NCBI GenBank assembly: GCA_021158225.1
Contig: JAGGUZ010000029.1
Coordinates: 1-42,512 of the forward strand
From: a bacterium
GTDB taxonomy: Bacteria > Patescibacteriota > Gracilibacteria > UBA1369 > PNNO01
Reading direction: 5' to 3'
DNA: 42,512 nt
The notes under the pieces were generated by a model. That model had not been told where the DNA came from. It saw only the letters and a program-made list of their open reading frames with translations, and searched no databases. Both the position numbers and the translations under genes were made by a program. Of this stretch, positions 41,001 through 42,512 are shown piece by piece; position 1 is the first letter of the stretch, and each line of letters starts with the position of its first letter.

Positions 41001-41943
41001 AATCTCGGTCGGTGATAAAATTGCCGGACGACATGGGAATAAAGGTGTTATCTCCAATATCGTACCACAGGAAGACATGCCATTTCTTCCGGATGGGACA
41101 CCTATTGATATAATTTTAAACCCTCTTGGTGTATCAAGTCGTATGAATATCGGACAAATTTTGGAGACTCATCTTGGATGGGCAGCTTCCAAACTTGGAA
41201 TAAAAGTAGCAACTCCAGCTCTAAACGGTATTACTACCGACCAAATTACAGAGACACTAAAAAAAGCCGGATTGCCGAGAGATGGAAAAATTCAGTTATA
41301 TGATGGAAGAACAGGTGAACCGTTTGATCACAGATCAACGGTTGGGACAACTTATATAATGAAACTCAGCCACTTGATTGAAGACAAGATGCATGCACGT
41401 AGCGTTGGACCTTACTCTCTTGTTACTCAGCAACCTCTTGGAGGCAAAGCTCAACATGGAGGACAGCGTTTTGGAGAAATGGAAGTATGGGCTCTTGAGG
41501 CATATGGAGCATCCCATACACTTCAAGAAATGCTTACAATCAAATCCGATGATGTATACGGACGAGCAAAAGCATACGAATCGATTGTTAAAGGAGAATC
41601 TATTAGAAAACCCCGAACTCCGGAAAGCTTTAATGTGCTTGTTAAAGAGCTTCAAAGTTTATGCTTAAGCGTAGATCTTGCTTCCGACAAGTCTATTGAA
41701 ATTAATGACGAAACGGACGAGACTTACTCTCTCGCAGAGAAAGAACAAGAAGAAACGCAAACTCTTAATGAAGATACGGAAACGCGTGAAGAAGTTAGCC
41801 CTGAAGTGGCAAAAGAAATGAGTAAAGAGATAGTTGAAGATAAAGACGAAGAGAATTTGGATAAAGATGTTAAATTAACAGCCACGGCATCCGTTGAACT
41901 TGCTGAAGCCGAGACAGAGGCAGATATTGCCAACAATAAATAA
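38083..41943 (+). CDS. rpoB: DNA-directed RNA polymerase subunit beta, with charged extensions at both ends
   Basis: The 1286-residue subunit forms one half of the polymerase active-site cleft. The conserved body starts near residue 105 ([21 protein letters not shown]). The rifampicin region (about 470-510: [22 protein letters not shown] then LSAMGPGGL) keeps the D516, H526 and S531 equivalents. Further motifs are [50 protein letters not shown], and [18 protein letters not shown]. Two additions are unusual: a Lys-rich N-terminal tail of about 86 residues like histone H1, and an acidic C-terminal tail of about 80 residues. ATG 38341 would drop the N-terminal tail, but the frame and composition upstream look coding. 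rpoC does not follow; ssb does. Confidence 0.97.
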   Translation: [1286 protein letters not shown]

Positions 41944-41987
41944 ACAATTATTTAAAACACTTTTTACTTAACTAACCAAAAAGAGCA

Positions 41988-42512
41988 ATGAGAAGTGTAA
42001 ACAAAGTTATTCTGATCGGGAATCTAACTAGAGATCCGGAAATGAGACAGACATCTAACGGACAAATGGTTACAACATTTTGTATTGCAACAAACAGAGA
42101 ATGGATTACAAAAGATTCAAGTAAGCACAGTCTAGCTGAATATCACGATATTGTGGCTTGGGCCAGACTCGCAGAAATTTGCAGTAAATATCTAAAAAAA
42201 GGAAAACTTGTTTATGTTGAAGGATATTTAAAAACAAGAAGTTGGGATACTCCGGAAGGCGTTAAGAAATTTAGGACCGAAGTTGTAGCTCAAGACATGA
42301 TAATGCTTGAAAAACGACCGGATGGAGAAGATGAAGATTATATTCCGGAAGAAAACCCCGCACATAGTAGCCACGAGGAAACCGATTCTAAAGTCAAAGA
42401 AACTCGGGTCACAGAAGCTCCCGCCGAAACTACAACCGAGGAGACACCTACTGAAGAACCTGCCGAGGAGACACCTACTGAAGAACCTGCCGAGGAGACA
42501 CCTACTGAAGAA
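41988..42512 (+). CDS. ssb: Single-stranded DNA-binding protein, C-terminus cut by window edge
   Basis: I read this frame directly from ATG 41988 to the window end (175 codons, no stop). The first 110 residues are the SSB OB fold: VNKVILIGNLTRDPEMRQT, TTFCIATNREW, AEYHDIVAWARLAEICSKYLKKGKLVYVEGYLKTRSW and FRTEVVAQDMIMLEKR. The linker is acidic (DGEDEDYIPEENP) and turns into a 9-residue tandem repeat rich in Glu, Thr and Pro. The conserved acidic SSB tip would lie beyond the edge. It follows rpoB by 44 bp, an unusual neighbour, and may share its transcript. It protects ssDNA and, beside a comEC-bearing region, could also bind incoming DNA. Confidence 0.95.
   Translation, partial: MRSVNKVILIGNLTRDPEMRQTSNGQMVTTFCIATNREWITKDSSKHSLAEYHDIVAWARLAEICSKYLKKGKLVYVEGYLKTRSWDTPEGVKKFRTEVVAQDMIMLEKRPDGEDEDYIPEENPAHSSHEETDSKVKETRVTEAPAETTTEETPTEEPAEETPTEEPAEETPTEE
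42438..42512 (+). repeat. ssb: 27-bp tandem repeat in ssb tail
   Basis: Two identical 27-bp units (42438-42464, 42465-42491) and a 21-bp partial third encode the peptide EETPTEEPA in frame. The window ends inside it, so copy number is unknown. Identical units at DNA level imply recent expansion by slippage. Confidence 0.95.

Noticed and set aside
1-42512. Mobile elements, CRISPR array, tRNA or rRNA genes
   Set aside because: I saw no transposase or integrase, no regularly spaced direct repeats, and no tRNA-like or rRNA-like sequence in the intergenic gaps; this is a reading by eye and a tRNA scan would be decisive.

Overview
The window looks like a chromosomal segment from a reduced, AT-rich bacterium of the Patescibacteria/CPR, most likely near the Gracilibacteria-Peregrinibacteria branch. 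The support is indirect: a ComEC with no metallo-beta-lactamase domain, an ECF sigma factor paired with a FecR/DUF5667-type membrane protein, a short HrcA, a B12-dependent (class II) ribonucleotide reductase, an envelope set of SLH/CAP, LCP and DD-carboxypeptidase proteins, starts without Shine-Dalgarno sequences, and split dcw and rpoBC-type clusters. There are no rRNA genes and I recognised no tRNA, CRISPR array, insertion sequence or prophage. The lineage is an inference, because no marker tree could be run.

Layout. Positions 1-5250 hold a truncated secreted beta-rich surface protein (-), a VanY-like M15 peptidase (+), a family 1 glycosidase (-), a DJ-1/PfpI protein (+) and a decayed or frameshifted small reading frame (-). 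Positions 5250-10340 hold the nrdJ control region with NrdR-like boxes, nrdJ, and a large helical repeat protein of unknown function. Positions 10640-15000 hold two tandem SAM methyltransferases (the second with an in-frame TGA), comEC, a TrmB-like regulator and a lipoprotein. Positions 15125-21700 are an envelope operon: SLH-CAP protein, LCP ligase, RluB-type pseudouridine synthase, DD-carboxypeptidase, mraY. Positions 21668-24030 (-) encode an ECF sigma factor and its FecR-like partner. Positions 24095-27560 (-) hold fba-fbp and rsmH-ftsL-like. Positions 27880-30583 hold a small export protein, tsaC, gap and an unknown gene. Positions 30680-33960 are hrcA-grpE-dnaK under two CIRCE operators. 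Positions 34000-37940 hold three membrane proteins, serS and a TIM-barrel protein. Positions 38083-42512 hold rpoB followed directly by ssb, which runs off the edge.

How the parts relate. Central carbon genes (GH1, fba, fbp, gap) fit a fermentative sugar metabolism with some reverse flux. The envelope operon and the convergent sigma/FecR pair suggest a Gram-positive-like wall with SLH anchoring and an envelope signalling route. The heat-shock block is classically HrcA/CIRCE controlled, and the -10 box lies inside both CIRCE spacers.

The observation most worth following concerns the genetic code. Of 33 genes with a clear end in the window, 29 stop at TAA, 4 at TAG and none at TGA. The only gene that might end at TGA (comEC) has a TAA three codons further on. 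One methyltransferase reads straight through an in-frame TGA when compared with its neighbouring paralogue. Related lineages (Gracilibacteria BD1-5, Absconditabacteria) read UGA as glycine, but conserved genes here contain no internal TGA. This organism may therefore be in a UGA-depleted state, or the one TGA may be an ordinary nonsense mutation. I found no clear evidence of a wholly new multi-gene system.
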